DNA of 64,000 nt from Tectiglobus sp965215755 (GTDB taxonomy: Bacteria; Pseudomonadota; Alphaproteobacteria; Rhizobiales; Hyphomicrobiaceae), in the NCBI GenBank assembly GCA_965215755.1, contig OZ244119.1:1922001-1986000 (forward strand), read 5' to 3'. Numbering within the stretch: position 1 is the first letter of the stretch; each line of letters opens with the position of its first letter. Shown here piece by piece: positions 25,235 through 33,981 of this stretch. The translations under genes were made by a program, and so were the position numbers. The notes under the pieces were generated by a model, which saw only the letters and a program-made list of their open reading frames with translations, was not told the DNA's origin and searched no databases.

Positions 25235-26740
25235 TCAGGCAGGCTTTGTTATTGCTGGATGATCAATCAGCCACTGTTGCAAATCTCTGGCCTGGCTTTC
25301 CGTTAGCCTCAGGCCCAGTTTCGAACGACGCCACAAAATATCATCGATTGTTTCAGCCCACTCCCGTGCGCGCAAGTATTGGACCTCGCGCTCGGTCAGC
25401 CCGCCCCCGAAATTTCGTCCCAGGTCATCATTCGATTTGGCACCCTCCAGGAATTCATGCGCGAGTGTTCCATAAGACCGGGCGTAACGGGTAGCCGCTT
25501 CCGTCGCGAGAAACGGATAGGTTTGCTGCAACTGATCGGCAAAAGCCACATTGTCAGGCGTGGGTAGTTCCCCTCCAGGAAGAGCCGTTGCCGCGGTCCA
25601 GGAACGCGTGCTCCGAGCGAATGTTGCATCAACCTTGTCGAGGACAGATTCAGCCAATCGCCGATACGTTGTAATCTTGCCACCGAAGATGTTGACGAGC
25701 GCTGCCGTACCAGGCGAGCCCTCAACAGTCAGAACATAATCTCGTGTTGCTTCCTGCGCCCGCTCAGCACCATCATCGTAGAGCGGCCGCAAAGCCGAGT
25801 AGTGCCAGACCACGCTATCCGGCAAGATGGGCTGCCTGAAATAGGAACTGGCAACTTTGCAGATATAGTCAATCTCTGACTGACTTATGGCGACAGTATC
25901 CAGGTCACCTTCATACTCGCGGTCAGTCGTTCCAATCAGCGTGAAATCATCTTCATAGGGAATGGCAAACAGGACACGGCCGTCATCGTTCTGAAAGATG
26001 TATGCCTGATCGTGATCGAAGAGCCGCGGCACGACAATATGACTGCCTTGCACCAACCGCACATTGTGATTGTCGTTGCGTCCCAGCACTGTGCCTAGCA
26101 CATTGTCAATCCACGGCCCTGCCGCATTAATTAGCATGCGCGCCTGCATTTGAGAGATATCGCCTGTGCCATGGTCTTTCAGTGTGAGGACCCAGTGATC
26201 CTGTTGTCGCTCTGCACGAACACACTCGGTTCTGGTCTTGATCTCAGCACCACGGTCAGCTGCGTCACGCGCATTGAGAACGACGAGCCGCGCATCATCG
26301 ACCCAACAGTCTGAGTAGGCAAAGGCTGTTGTGAAACCTGGTTTGAGCGGCTTGCCAGTAGGGGCCTTCGCAAGATCGACCGTGCCGGATCCGGGCAACA
26401 GCTCGCGCTTGGCGAGATGATCGTAGAGAAATAGCCCCAGTCGGATAAGCCAGGCCGGACGCATGCCCCGGGTGTACGGTAGCAGGAAGCGCATCGGCCA
26501 GATGATGTGCGGTGCAATCGTCAGCAAAACCTCTCGTTCTTTGAGTGCCTCACGGACCAGTCGAAACTCGTAGTGCTCAAGATAGCGTAACCCGCCATGA
26601 ATAAGCTTTGTGGAGCCAGATGAAGTGCCGCTGGCGAGGTCGTCCTTTTCAACCAGTAGCACGCTGTAGCCACGGCCAACCGCATCTCTGGCAATGCCAC
26701 AGCCATTGATGCCGCCACCAATAATCGCGATGTCGTGCAT
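25235..26740 (-). CDS. glpD: Aerobic glycerol-3-phosphate dehydrogenase
   Basis: A membrane-associated FAD enzyme that oxidises glycerol-3-phosphate to dihydroxyacetone phosphate and passes electrons to quinone. It has 501 residues, typical for GlpD. The FAD site is IGGGINGCGIARDAVGRGYSVLLVE; other hallmarks are SSGSTKLIHGGLRYLEHYEFRLVREAL, INAAGPWIDNV, LIGTTDREYEGD and NIFGGKITTYRRLAE, which contribute substrate and FAD contacts. The C-terminal cap domain is complete. It opens the glpD-glpK operon and shares a short divergent upstream region with the acyl-CoA dehydrogenase gene. Confidence 0.96.
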   Translation of the reverse strand: MHDIAIIGGGINGCGIARDAVGRGYSVLLVEKDDLASGTSSGSTKLIHGGLRYLEHYEFRLVREALKEREVLLTIAPHIIWPMRFLLPYTRGMRPAWLIRLGLFLYDHLAKRELLPGSGTVDLAKAPTGKPLKPGFTTAFAYSDCWVDDARLVVLNARDAADRGAEIKTRTECVRAERQQDHWVLTLKDHGTGDISQMQARMLINAAGPWIDNVLGTVLGRNDNHNVRLVQGSHIVVPRLFDHDQAYIFQNDDGRVLFAIPYEDDFTLIGTTDREYEGDLDTVAISQSEIDYICKVASSYFRQPILPDSVVWHYSALRPLYDDGAERAQEATRDYVLTVEGSPGTAALVNIFGGKITTYRRLAESVLDKVDATFARSTRSWTAATALPGGELPTPDNVAFADQLQQTYPFLATEAATRYARSYGTLAHEFLEGAKSNDDLGRNFGGGLTEREVQYLRAREWAETIDDILWRRSKLGLRLTESQARDLQQWLIDHPAITKPA

Positions 26741-26853
26741 GTTGATTGTTATTCCCGAGCGCCGCGTTCACAAATGCCGAACGACGCGTTCTTGGAACCG
26801 CTGGTTCGACACTCATCTTGTTGTTACCATATCGGACCGCCGCGAAGGAACTC

Positions 26854-26871
26854 ATGGAACACGCTTTATGA
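26854..26871 (+). promoter_or_regulatory. Five-codon leader frame coupled to acyl-CoA dehydrogenase start
   Basis: AAGGAA at 26844-26849 is correctly spaced for the ATG at 26854, which encodes MEHAL and stops at TGA 26869-26871, overlapping the dehydrogenase ATG at 26868 (ATGA). The dehydrogenase start itself has no well-spaced ribosome binding site, so ribosomes may enter at the leader and reinitiate. Confidence 0.35.
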
Positions 26872-28007
26872 CGAATGAAACTGAGCAGAACCTTTTAGCG
26901 CGAACGCAAGACTTCGCAGATACGGTATTAGCTCCGCGATCGATAGCTTGGGACCGCAGCAATGCCTTCGATAAGAGTGCGGTTGTAGAGGCCGCCAGAA
27001 TAGGCCTCACAGGCATGCAAGTGCCGACTGAATTCGGAGGCCTGGGACTGCCATTTGCATGCAAGGCCCGTGTTGCAGAAATCCTGGCGGGAGTGGATTT
27101 CGGTTTTGCCATGTCCCTGATCAATACTCAAAACGTGGCACAGAAGCTTGCACGCGATGCTCCTTCTAACCTCGCTGAGCAATACATACCTGCGTTACTC
27201 AGTGCAGAACGCCTCGGAAGCACAGCATTAACGGAACCACACGCAGGGTCGGATTTCGCAGCAATCACGACAACGGCCACGCGCGATGGTAATGGCTGGC
27301 TCCTCAACGGCACGAAAGCCTGGATTATCAATACCGTTGCTTCAGATATCCTGGTCGTCTACGCGCAAACCGATCCAGGTAGCGGAGGTGCAGGTATTGC
27401 CGCATTCCTGGTCGACGGCCAGAGGGACGGCTTCGTCCGATCCGAGCCGTTTGCGTTGACTTCGCAGCAGTCCATTGGTGTTGGCGGGTTTGAGTTGCGC
27501 GACTACCGGGCACAGCAGGGAGAGATGCTGCAACCACCCGGGCAAGCGTTCAAAACTGCACTAACAAGCATCAATGAGGCGCGCACCTATGTGGCTGCTA
27601 TGTGCTGCGGCATGGTCTCTAGAGCGCTGGAGATTGCGGCGGGCTATGGCAGACAGCGCACTACGTTCGGCAAACGTTTGGGAGAGCATCAAGGCTGGCG
27701 TTGGACACTCGGAGAAGCCGATGTTGATCTTACCGCAGCCCAACAACTGGTCGCTGCCGCTGTAGACCTGATTGATCGTGGTGAAGATTCCCAATTCGCT
27801 GCAGCCAAAGCCAAAATTTTTGCAACCCGCATGGCAGAACGACACCTACCAGCACTGTCGCAATTGATGGGCGCCGAGGGGTTACGTGATCACCACCCCT
27901 TTGGCCGGCACCTGATCGCGGCACGCATTGCCGGTTTCGTTGATGGCTCAACCGAGATGTTACTGGAACGGCTCACCCTCAAGTATGCTAAACCGGCGCG
28001 AGATTGA
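26868..28007 (+). CDS. Acyl-CoA dehydrogenase
   Basis: An FAD enzyme that introduces an alpha,beta double bond in an acyl-CoA. The 379-residue chain has the three-domain layout: helical N-domain, central beta-domain with LGSTALTEPHAGSDFAAITTTATRDGNGWLLNGTK-type sequence, and C-terminal helices with GKRLGEHQGWRWTLGEADVDL and FVDGSTEMLLERL. The start is taken as the ATG at 26868 since earlier in-frame sequence has no family character. It is followed after 2 bases by an acyl-CoA ligase, a CaiA/CaiC-like arrangement, so the pair probably activates then oxidises a particular carboxylic acid. Substrate unknown. Confidence 0.88.
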   Translation: MTNETEQNLLARTQDFADTVLAPRSIAWDRSNAFDKSAVVEAARIGLTGMQVPTEFGGLGLPFACKARVAEILAGVDFGFAMSLINTQNVAQKLARDAPSNLAEQYIPALLSAERLGSTALTEPHAGSDFAAITTTATRDGNGWLLNGTKAWIINTVASDILVVYAQTDPGSGGAGIAAFLVDGQRDGFVRSEPFALTSQQSIGVGGFELRDYRAQQGEMLQPPGQAFKTALTSINEARTYVAAMCCGMVSRALEIAAGYGRQRTTFGKRLGEHQGWRWTLGEADVDLTAAQQLVAAAVDLIDRGEDSQFAAAKAKIFATRMAERHLPALSQLMGAEGLRDHHPFGRHLIAARIAGFVDGSTEMLLERLTLKYAKPARD

Positions 28008-28009
28008 CG

Positions 28010-29548
28010 ATGACAGACATGCTTTATCCGATTGCGCCAATTGAGCAGAACCCCGGCAAACCGGCCTATACAATCGCTGAGACCGGAGAGACGGTCACAT
28101 TCGCGCAACTTGAAGCGCGTTCTAATCAGGCTGCCCACCTCTTCCGCAAATGTGGTGTCAAGGCCGGCGATCATATCGTTCTCCTGTCCGAGAATTGTCG
28201 TCAGTTTCTGGAAATTTGTTTCGCTGCCGATCGTGCAGGCATCTACTACACCGCCATCAGTACGCATGCATCGGAAGACGAGGCCGCCTATATCGCGCGC
28301 AACTGTGGTGCCAGTTTATGGATCGTCTCTGAGCGCAAATCTCAAGTTGCGGCCTACTTGATCGATGAAGTGCCCGACATCTCACATCGGTTCATGATCG
28401 GCGAACCGATTTCTGGCTGCAAAGATTGGGATGACGCAGTATCTGCACAAATCACGGACCGTATCAGCGATGAGCGCCAGGGCCTGGACATGCTCTATTC
28501 GTCCGGCACAACAGGCCGACCAAAAGGTATCAAGTGGCAACGGTCAGATGAACCGCCCGGACAGGAAACGATGCTGGTCAGTCTGTTGGGGGATCTCTTC
28601 AGCTATAACGCGCAAACACGCTATCTATCACCTGCGCCACTCTATCACGCAGCACCACTGCGCCATTCGATGACCGTCATTAAACTCGGCGGTTCGGTCA
28701 CTGTCATGCAGAGGTTCGATGCGGAACGCGCGCTACAGCTCATTGAGGCTGAAAGAATTACCCACAGTCAGTGGGTGCCGACGATGTTCGTACGCATGCT
28801 CAAGCTGCCTGAAGATGGGCGCCTCAAATATGACTGTTCATCACAGGCAGTCGCGTTGCACGCTGCAGCCCCATGCCCCGTACCAGTGAAGGAAGCCATA
28901 TTGGAATGGTGGGGACCAATCCTCCACGAATACTACGCCGGCACGGAGAATAACGGCTTTTGCGCGATAACGAGCGAAGAATGGATGGCTCACAAAGGCT
29001 CGGTCGGACGGGCGCTACTTGGCACGATGCATATTTGCGATGAGGCAGGCGAGCCGTTGGAAGCTGGCGAAACAGGAACTGTCTATTTCTCGGATGGGCA
29101 TCCGTTTTCCTATCACAATGACCCTGAACGCACAGCGGCAGCCTACAACTCTCGTGGCTGGTCGACGTTGGGTGACATTGGCTACATGGATGACGATGGT
29201 TACCTCTATCTTGTCGACCGCAAGTCGTTCGTCATCATTTCAGGTGGCGTCAATATCTACCCACAAGAGACTGAGGATCGACTGGTCACGCATCCCAAAG
29301 TCCTGGATGCCGCGGTGTTCGGAGTGCCAAGTGAGGATTTTGGAGAGGAGGTCAAGGCCGTCGTTCAGCTGGTGGACGGGCAAACAGAATCGGACGAGCT
29401 TGAGGAAGAACTGATACAGTATTGCCGAGCCAAACTATCAACTTTGAAGTGCCCTAAGTCAGTCGACGTTGTTGATGCCTTGCCGCGTCACGCAAACGGA
29501 AAGCTCCTCAAGCGCCATTTGCGTGACCAGTACTGGCAGAAAACGTAG
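28010..29548 (+). CDS. AMP-dependent acyl-CoA synthetase/ligase
   Basis: Activates a carboxylic acid to its CoA thioester via an acyl-adenylate. Of 512 residues, the P-loop-like motif is LYSSGTTGRPKGIKW, the A5 region EYYAGTENNGFCAI, the A7 motif WSTLGDIGYMDDDGYLYLVDR, and the C-terminal catalytic Lys lies in LPRHANGKLLKRHL. The ATG at 28010 is chosen over a TTG at 28004; no strong ribosome binding site favours either, and coupling to the upstream stop two bases away is likely. Related to CaiC/long-chain ligases. Partner of the dehydrogenase upstream. Confidence 0.9.
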   Translation: MTDMLYPIAPIEQNPGKPAYTIAETGETVTFAQLEARSNQAAHLFRKCGVKAGDHIVLLSENCRQFLEICFAADRAGIYYTAISTHASEDEAAYIARNCGASLWIVSERKSQVAAYLIDEVPDISHRFMIGEPISGCKDWDDAVSAQITDRISDERQGLDMLYSSGTTGRPKGIKWQRSDEPPGQETMLVSLLGDLFSYNAQTRYLSPAPLYHAAPLRHSMTVIKLGGSVTVMQRFDAERALQLIEAERITHSQWVPTMFVRMLKLPEDGRLKYDCSSQAVALHAAAPCPVPVKEAILEWWGPILHEYYAGTENNGFCAITSEEWMAHKGSVGRALLGTMHICDEAGEPLEAGETGTVYFSDGHPFSYHNDPERTAAAYNSRGWSTLGDIGYMDDDGYLYLVDRKSFVIISGGVNIYPQETEDRLVTHPKVLDAAVFGVPSEDFGEEVKAVVQLVDGQTESDELEEELIQYCRAKLSTLKCPKSVDVVDALPRHANGKLLKRHLRDQYWQKT

Positions 29549-29585
29549 AACCGCAAAGCAACTGAGCACGCATTCGCCGCAACGT

Positions 29586-30950
29586 TTAGCGCCGCCTGCC
29601 TTCCAGGACCTGAATGAAATAGTCGGGCGCACCAATCTGGCCGCCCTTTGATGCCGCTTGCAAGCCATCGAATGTTGGGTTGTCAGACGACGCCAGACAC
29701 ATCGGAGCCGCCGGTGCAATTGGCATCAATAGCTCAAGCGAATGAATATCGAGTTGGCGCAACGTATAGCTGCAAGTGTCTCCGCCAGCCACGCAAACAC
29801 GGCCAATTCCGGTCTCCTCTAGCAGCGCGCGTAAGATCAACCCCTGCTGTGTGGCAATCAGACGACCGGTCTCGCTTTGGTCGATACCAAGCTCCTTGAT
29901 CCTGCTCACAGTCTTGTTGATGATCGGATCGTCAGGTCCGAGGGTGGCATAGAGAAGCGGATTGCGGCCTTCATTCAGGTGCGCGAGCGCTTCTTTGATG
30001 GCACGCAGGCGCTCTTGTTCGGCTGTCGCGTCATCAACAAGGCGATCTGTTTGCAAGGCCACACCGCCAAAGCCATTGGCCATAGCGTAGTTGATTTGTT
30101 CGGCTGTGTTCGCAGCAGCACTCCCGGAGATCACAATCATTTTGTCGACGGGACCAATCGATCCATACTGCGGCGGCGGCTCAACCAAACCAGCCTGTTG
30201 CCAATAGCGCCCCATGGCGTATTCAAAGCCTGACGAGCCGATCGCAAACACCGGGCCCTTATCAGATTTGTCGTGAAGCAGCTGACCGATATCCAACAAG
30301 TGCTTGTCGTTCAATGTATCGAACAAAACGATGTCGGCACCGTCAGCCAGCAAGCGGTCATACCGCTCGGAAATCTCCTCCTGTGATGCGTCGAGATGCA
30401 CAAGATCGATCAGCGCAACAGACTTGTCCGACATCTTGGAGAAGTGAATGCGGATATCGCCTTCATCCATCGGGGTGATCGGGTGCTTACTCATCACCGG
30501 ATGGCGATCGAGACGATACCTATCATCGCCGTATACGGTGAAGTGATTGCCAAATGCGATGTAGCGGCCCAACAACGGAATGCCTTGGACGATCGCGCTG
30601 CTCACAGGCTTAATAATATCAATCGCAATGTCAGCAGCCCGACCAATGCTGCCGATTTGGGGAGAGGAATCGAATGTGGCGCAAACCTTATAGTGGATGA
30701 GCCGCGGATTGAGGCCATTCAGAAGTTTGAGCTGGTCGGGCAGCTCACCGTCCATCTGGGTCGGCGTCATTGTGCGACTGGTACCGGAAATGCCGACTGC
30801 GTGCAGGGATTTCAGCTTTTCCTGCAGTCGCTCCTCTGTCGGATGGCCCAGGAACAGCGCTGTTTTCACGCCGTTGACGGTCAGCGCCTCCATTGCGTCT
30901 GCGGATCCGGTGAAATCATCACCATAAAATGCCATCAACAGGGGATTCAT
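29586..30950 (-). CDS. Four-carbon acid sugar kinase family protein (OtnK/DtnK-like)
   Basis: 454 residues with both halves of the family (formerly DUF1537): the N-terminal acceptor domain with AFYGDDFTGSADAMEAL and the C-terminal nucleotide domain ending around VCVAGGDTCSYTLRQLDIHSLELL. Characterised members phosphorylate 3-oxo- or 2-oxo-tetronates or related four-carbon sugar acids at O4 using ATP. The class II aldolase immediately upstream on the same strand (21-base gap) fits the known kinase-aldolase pairing that ends in dihydroxyacetone phosphate plus CO2. The OtnI isomerase is not seen in the window, so the exact sugar acid is open. Last gene of the cluster. Confidence 0.88.
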   Translation of the reverse strand: MNPLLMAFYGDDFTGSADAMEALTVNGVKTALFLGHPTEERLQEKLKSLHAVGISGTSRTMTPTQMDGELPDQLKLLNGLNPRLIHYKVCATFDSSPQIGSIGRAADIAIDIIKPVSSAIVQGIPLLGRYIAFGNHFTVYGDDRYRLDRHPVMSKHPITPMDEGDIRIHFSKMSDKSVALIDLVHLDASQEEISERYDRLLADGADIVLFDTLNDKHLLDIGQLLHDKSDKGPVFAIGSSGFEYAMGRYWQQAGLVEPPPQYGSIGPVDKMIVISGSAAANTAEQINYAMANGFGGVALQTDRLVDDATAEQERLRAIKEALAHLNEGRNPLLYATLGPDDPIINKTVSRIKELGIDQSETGRLIATQQGLILRALLEETGIGRVCVAGGDTCSYTLRQLDIHSLELLMPIAPAAPMCLASSDNPTFDGLQAASKGGQIGAPDYFIQVLEGRRR

Positions 30951-30971
30951 ATCGGCCTCGATCAGCTTCGT

Positions 30972-31610
30972 TTATTTCCAACTTCGCCCTAGCGCGTCAT
31001 CCATCGCCTGCAGCTGATCGTCTGTCAGCGTCGCGCCCTTCAAGCCGGTCGCCACGGCAATCTGGCAGCACTGTTCCACCTCTTCGACAACACCCATGGC
31101 GGCTGACATGTTCGCGCCGGCAACGATCACACCGTGCTGGCGCAGTAAGATCGCATGATAGTCCGGTGCAAGCGCCTCAACCGCTTCATGCAGCGAATGC
31201 GCGCCCGATGGATGATACTTTATCATGGGAACGCGCCCGGCTCTGACATAGAACGCGGCTGTGTAAGGCGGCACGGCGCTCGGCAACTCTCCACTCAATA
31301 GCGTCGACAAAGCAATCGCGTAGGTCGGGTGAACATGGATAACTGCCTGGGCATTGCTGCGTGCGCGGTACATAGCCAAGTGCATGTCCATTTCCTTGGA
31401 TGGCCCCTCGCCCTCCAAAACCTTGCCATCGAGATCGACCGTCACAATCTCATTCGGCGTGAGCTTACCTAACTCTGCGCCGGTCTGGCTGATGCGGACG
31501 ACGTCACCATCCCGGACGCTTGTATTGCCGCCGGAAGCATGGATCAGTTTTCTGTCGTAAAGCTCTTTGCTCGCCGCGATAAGTTCGTCGATCTTTGCTG
31601 ATCCACTCAT
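30972..31610 (-). CDS. Class II aldolase / adducin-family protein (OtnC-like)
   Basis: The start is placed at the ATG at 31610 with GAGG upstream, giving 212 residues; a longer frame is spurious. Zinc ligands H92 and H94 (IHVHP) and H159 (RQHG) are present, as is the catalytic acid E73 (SKEMDMH). The substrate-binding loop HASGGNTSVRDGD is canonical. In tetronate pathways the family decarboxylates 3-oxo-tetronate-4-phosphate to DHAP; others split fuculose- or ribulose-phosphate. The adjacent kinase favours the tetronate role. Confidence 0.87.
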   Translation of the reverse strand: MSGSAKIDELIAASKELYDRKLIHASGGNTSVRDGDVVRISQTGAELGKLTPNEIVTVDLDGKVLEGEGPSKEMDMHLAMYRARSNAQAVIHVHPTYAIALSTLLSGELPSAVPPYTAAFYVRAGRVPMIKYHPSGAHSLHEAVEALAPDYHAILLRQHGVIVAGANMSAAMGVVEEVEQCCQIAVATGLKGATLTDDQLQAMDDALGRSWK

Positions 31611-31669
31611 GGTCAGAAGTCCTCTTTCGAATTCTTTGCGTGGTTGTATTCTATGCGGCCGAGCCGATC

Positions 31670-32422
31670 TCAATAAGCAGTCACTCCGCCATCCACAGGC
31701 AGCGCGACCCCGTTGATGAACGCGCCTTCCGGTGAAGCGAGATAGAGCGCGGCTTCGGCGATATCCTGTAGGCTCGCCATCCGGCCGAGTGGAACTTCTC
31801 CAAGCCGCTCCTTCATCCGCTCCGGATCTTTCAGCATTTCGCGGACAAGCGGTGTATCGGCAGTGCTCGGATTGATCGAATTGCAGCGGATGTTAAATTT
31901 GCCATAACGCGAAGCAATTGCCTTGGTCAGCAATGCGACGGCGCCTTTTGTCGTCGTATAAGCTTCAGGCGTATACATATGACCGATCAATCCACAAACA
32001 GACGACATGTTGACGATCGAACCGCCACCGGCCCTCTTCATAACCGGAAGCGCATACTTGATGCCCAGGAATGGTCCTTTGACGTTGACATTATACATCT
32101 GATCAAGCTCGTCCGCGCACATGTCCTCGATCGTCTTGCGAACGTTGATGCCGGCATTATTGACGAGGATGTCGAGGCTTCCCGTGTCACTTTCGATCCG
32201 CTTGACCGCCTGCTCCCAATCAGCCTCCGCAGCGACATTGAGATTGAGAAACGTGGCCTTAACGCCGGCCTCTCGCAGTTTGGCCTCAGCCGCGGCACCC
32301 GTCTCTGCATTGACATCGCCTATATAGACGACCGCACCTTCCCGGCCGAATGTTTCTGCAATAGCAAACCCAATTCCTTGGGCGCCGCCGGTTACCAAGG
32401 ATATTTTATCGCGAAGTCTCAT
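31670..32422 (-). CDS. Short-chain dehydrogenase/reductase, probable sugar-acid dehydrogenase of the cluster
   Basis: A 250-residue classical SDR: TGGAQGIG cofactor loop (residues 11-18), GDVN acidic turn favouring NAD, LDILVNNAG, catalytic Ser in NMSSVCG and the YTTTK active-site Tyr/Lys, then NPSTADTPLV. It lies directly upstream of the aldolase and kinase on the same strand. In known threonate/erythronate operons the first oxidation is done by a beta-hydroxyacid dehydrogenase (LtnD/DenD); here an SDR takes that position, so it is the inferred first enzyme. General SDR function is certain, the assignment to the pathway is inference. Confidence 0.85.
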   Translation of the reverse strand: MRLRDKISLVTGGAQGIGFAIAETFGREGAVVYIGDVNAETGAAAEAKLREAGVKATFLNLNVAAEADWEQAVKRIESDTGSLDILVNNAGINVRKTIEDMCADELDQMYNVNVKGPFLGIKYALPVMKRAGGGSIVNMSSVCGLIGHMYTPEAYTTTKGAVALLTKAIASRYGKFNIRCNSINPSTADTPLVREMLKDPERMKERLGEVPLGRMASLQDIAEAALYLASPEGAFINGVALPVDGGVTAY

Positions 32423-32556
32423 TTGGGGGTACCGAGGGAAGTTGGATGGATTGATACGTTAAGAGTCCGGGGACGCTAGGCGATCAAAAGCCGAAAGGCA
32501 AACATCTGACCATTCTGGCAGTGATCGAATAGTTGGTTCCGAGCTCAAACAGCCGG

Positions 32557-33390
32557 TCAGGACGCACCTGGCAACGCGCCAAAGACCGGCTGGTGCTTGG
32601 TATAACCGCCATCGGTTGTCAGTACTTCACCGGTACACCAACATTCCTCAGCCCAGAAAAACATCGTCGCCGCAGATATGTGTTTTGGCTCTGTCAGCCC
32701 ACCCATCGGCGTTGCATCTTCAACCGCCTTTAGTCGCCCCGCACTCACCGGATGCTGCTCAGCCATAGGGCCGCGCAACGGTGAAGGGGCCAAACCATTG
32801 AGTACCAAACCGTACTCTTGGACATAGTGGCGTGACTGCAATCGGACGAGATTGAGTAGGCCACCTTTGGACTCCTCATATGCACTACTCGACCGGCCTT
32901 CAGCACCCACCGTTGCTGACGTCGAAAGCAGGATGACCCCTCGCGCGTTGCGCAGATTGCCGCCGTTCACGCCTTGCTTAATGACGTTGTGTGCGCCCCA
33001 CAGATTAACCTCGTAAGCACGCATAATGGCATCTTTGGTCAACTGCTCTGGTGGTGTCAGCGGGCTCGGTGCGATTCCCGCCGTGTGCATCAGGTAGTCG
33101 ATCTTCCCGTGTCGATCGAGGAGCGTCTTGACCTGATCTTCGCTGGTGACATCGACTGTTTCAGCAACGACTTCGGCGTTGCTATTCTGATCGGCGCGGA
33201 CCTTTGCTGCAAAATCGGAGAGCTGGGTCTCGTTTGTGCCGACCAGAATCTTCTCGGAGTGGTCTGCAATCACCAGTTTTTTCACATCCAGCCATTTGAG
33301 AACGTTCGCTGCCATGTGCTGCCCCATCAGGCCGACACCCATGATCAGCACGCTGGCATCAGGCTTATATGTAAAAGGGAAGGGGCTCAT
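32557..33390 (-). CDS. Divergent SDR-like NAD(P)-binding protein
   Basis: A start at the ATG at 33390 is favoured by GGAG 8 bases upstream; a GTG at 33423 is also in frame. The 277-residue chain keeps the SDR active site (SSTSATVG... with YEESK providing Tyr/Lys) and the C-terminal TDGGYTK ending, but its cofactor loop is MGVGLMGQHM, a GxGxxG more like hydroxyacid dehydrogenases than the SDR TGxxxGIG. The usual NNAG is HTAG. Another SDR follows on the same strand after 134 bases, so they may be co-transcribed. It may be an epimerase or a reductase of an unusual substrate. Confidence 0.75.
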   Translation of the reverse strand: MSPFPFTYKPDASVLIMGVGLMGQHMAANVLKWLDVKKLVIADHSEKILVGTNETQLSDFAAKVRADQNSNAEVVAETVDVTSEDQVKTLLDRHGKIDYLMHTAGIAPSPLTPPEQLTKDAIMRAYEVNLWGAHNVIKQGVNGGNLRNARGVILLSTSATVGAEGRSSSAYEESKGGLLNLVRLQSRHYVQEYGLVLNGLAPSPLRGPMAEQHPVSAGRLKAVEDATPMGGLTEPKHISAATMFFWAEECWCTGEVLTTDGGYTKHQPVFGALPGAS

Positions 33391-33579
33391 GTAGGAATCT
33401 CCAGGCTGCAGGATATCGGACACTATCCATACTTGCTTGACCGCTTAGGACACAACCCAATGAGACAACTCGGTTGGTGAACATTATGACCGGGAACGCG
33501 GGTCGACAGCCACCCTGCATCATCAGGGCTCGTTCAAATTGATTTCCTGTCTCTTTGCCGATTGATCAGATGATCGCAG

Positions 33580-33981
33580 TTAGTCGTCGATGTTGAATGG
33601 TGCTGTCGGATCATCGAATTCGAACAATTCAATCAGAAGATTGTCCGGCGCGGCGATCATCACATAGCGCCAGCCGTCCTGCTCACGAAGGCCCTTGGGC
33701 GATGTTACGCCTTCAGCCTGGAGACGCTCCCATTCTTTCCGGAGGTTATCGACTCGCACCCCGACATGGTGAACAACGCCACGGCCCAGATCACGCGGTG
33801 GCTGATCATATAGGTTGAGGCGGCCTCGACCAACGCCCAGCATGACATTTCGGGCTCCCGCATTCTCGCCATCGAACAGAACGCGGGCGCCCAGATGCCG
33901 CTGCCACCAGTCAATCGTGTCATCAATGTCGCTCGCGAAGATGTGCGTGTGATGTAAATCCATGTGGCCGCCGTTATTCAT
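33580..33981 (-). CDS. VOC family metalloenzyme-like protein
   Basis: A 133-residue glyoxalase/bleomycin-resistance-fold protein with the paired beta-alpha-beta modules: DLHHTHIFASDIDDTIDWW opens the first with a His metal-ligand candidate, RGVVHHVGVRVDNL opens the second with another, and LIELFEF supplies the Glu. Roles in the family include lyases, isomerases and extradiol dioxygenases. Its ATG at 33981 overlaps the stop of the deacetylase-like gene, making it the third gene of a coupled operon with the oxygenase at 34905-35921. An alternative Met is 6 codons in. Confidence 0.82.
   Translation of the reverse strand: MNNGGHMDLHHTHIFASDIDDTIDWWQRHLGARVLFDGENAGARNVMLGVGRGRLNLYDQPPRDLGRGVVHHVGVRVDNLRKEWERLQAEGVTSPKGLREQDGWRYVMIAAPDNLLIELFEFDDPTAPFNIDD

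Noticed and set aside
30396..30992. 198-codon open frame on the plus strand
   Set aside because: Antisense to the four-carbon sugar-acid kinase, no ribosome binding site and no motif.
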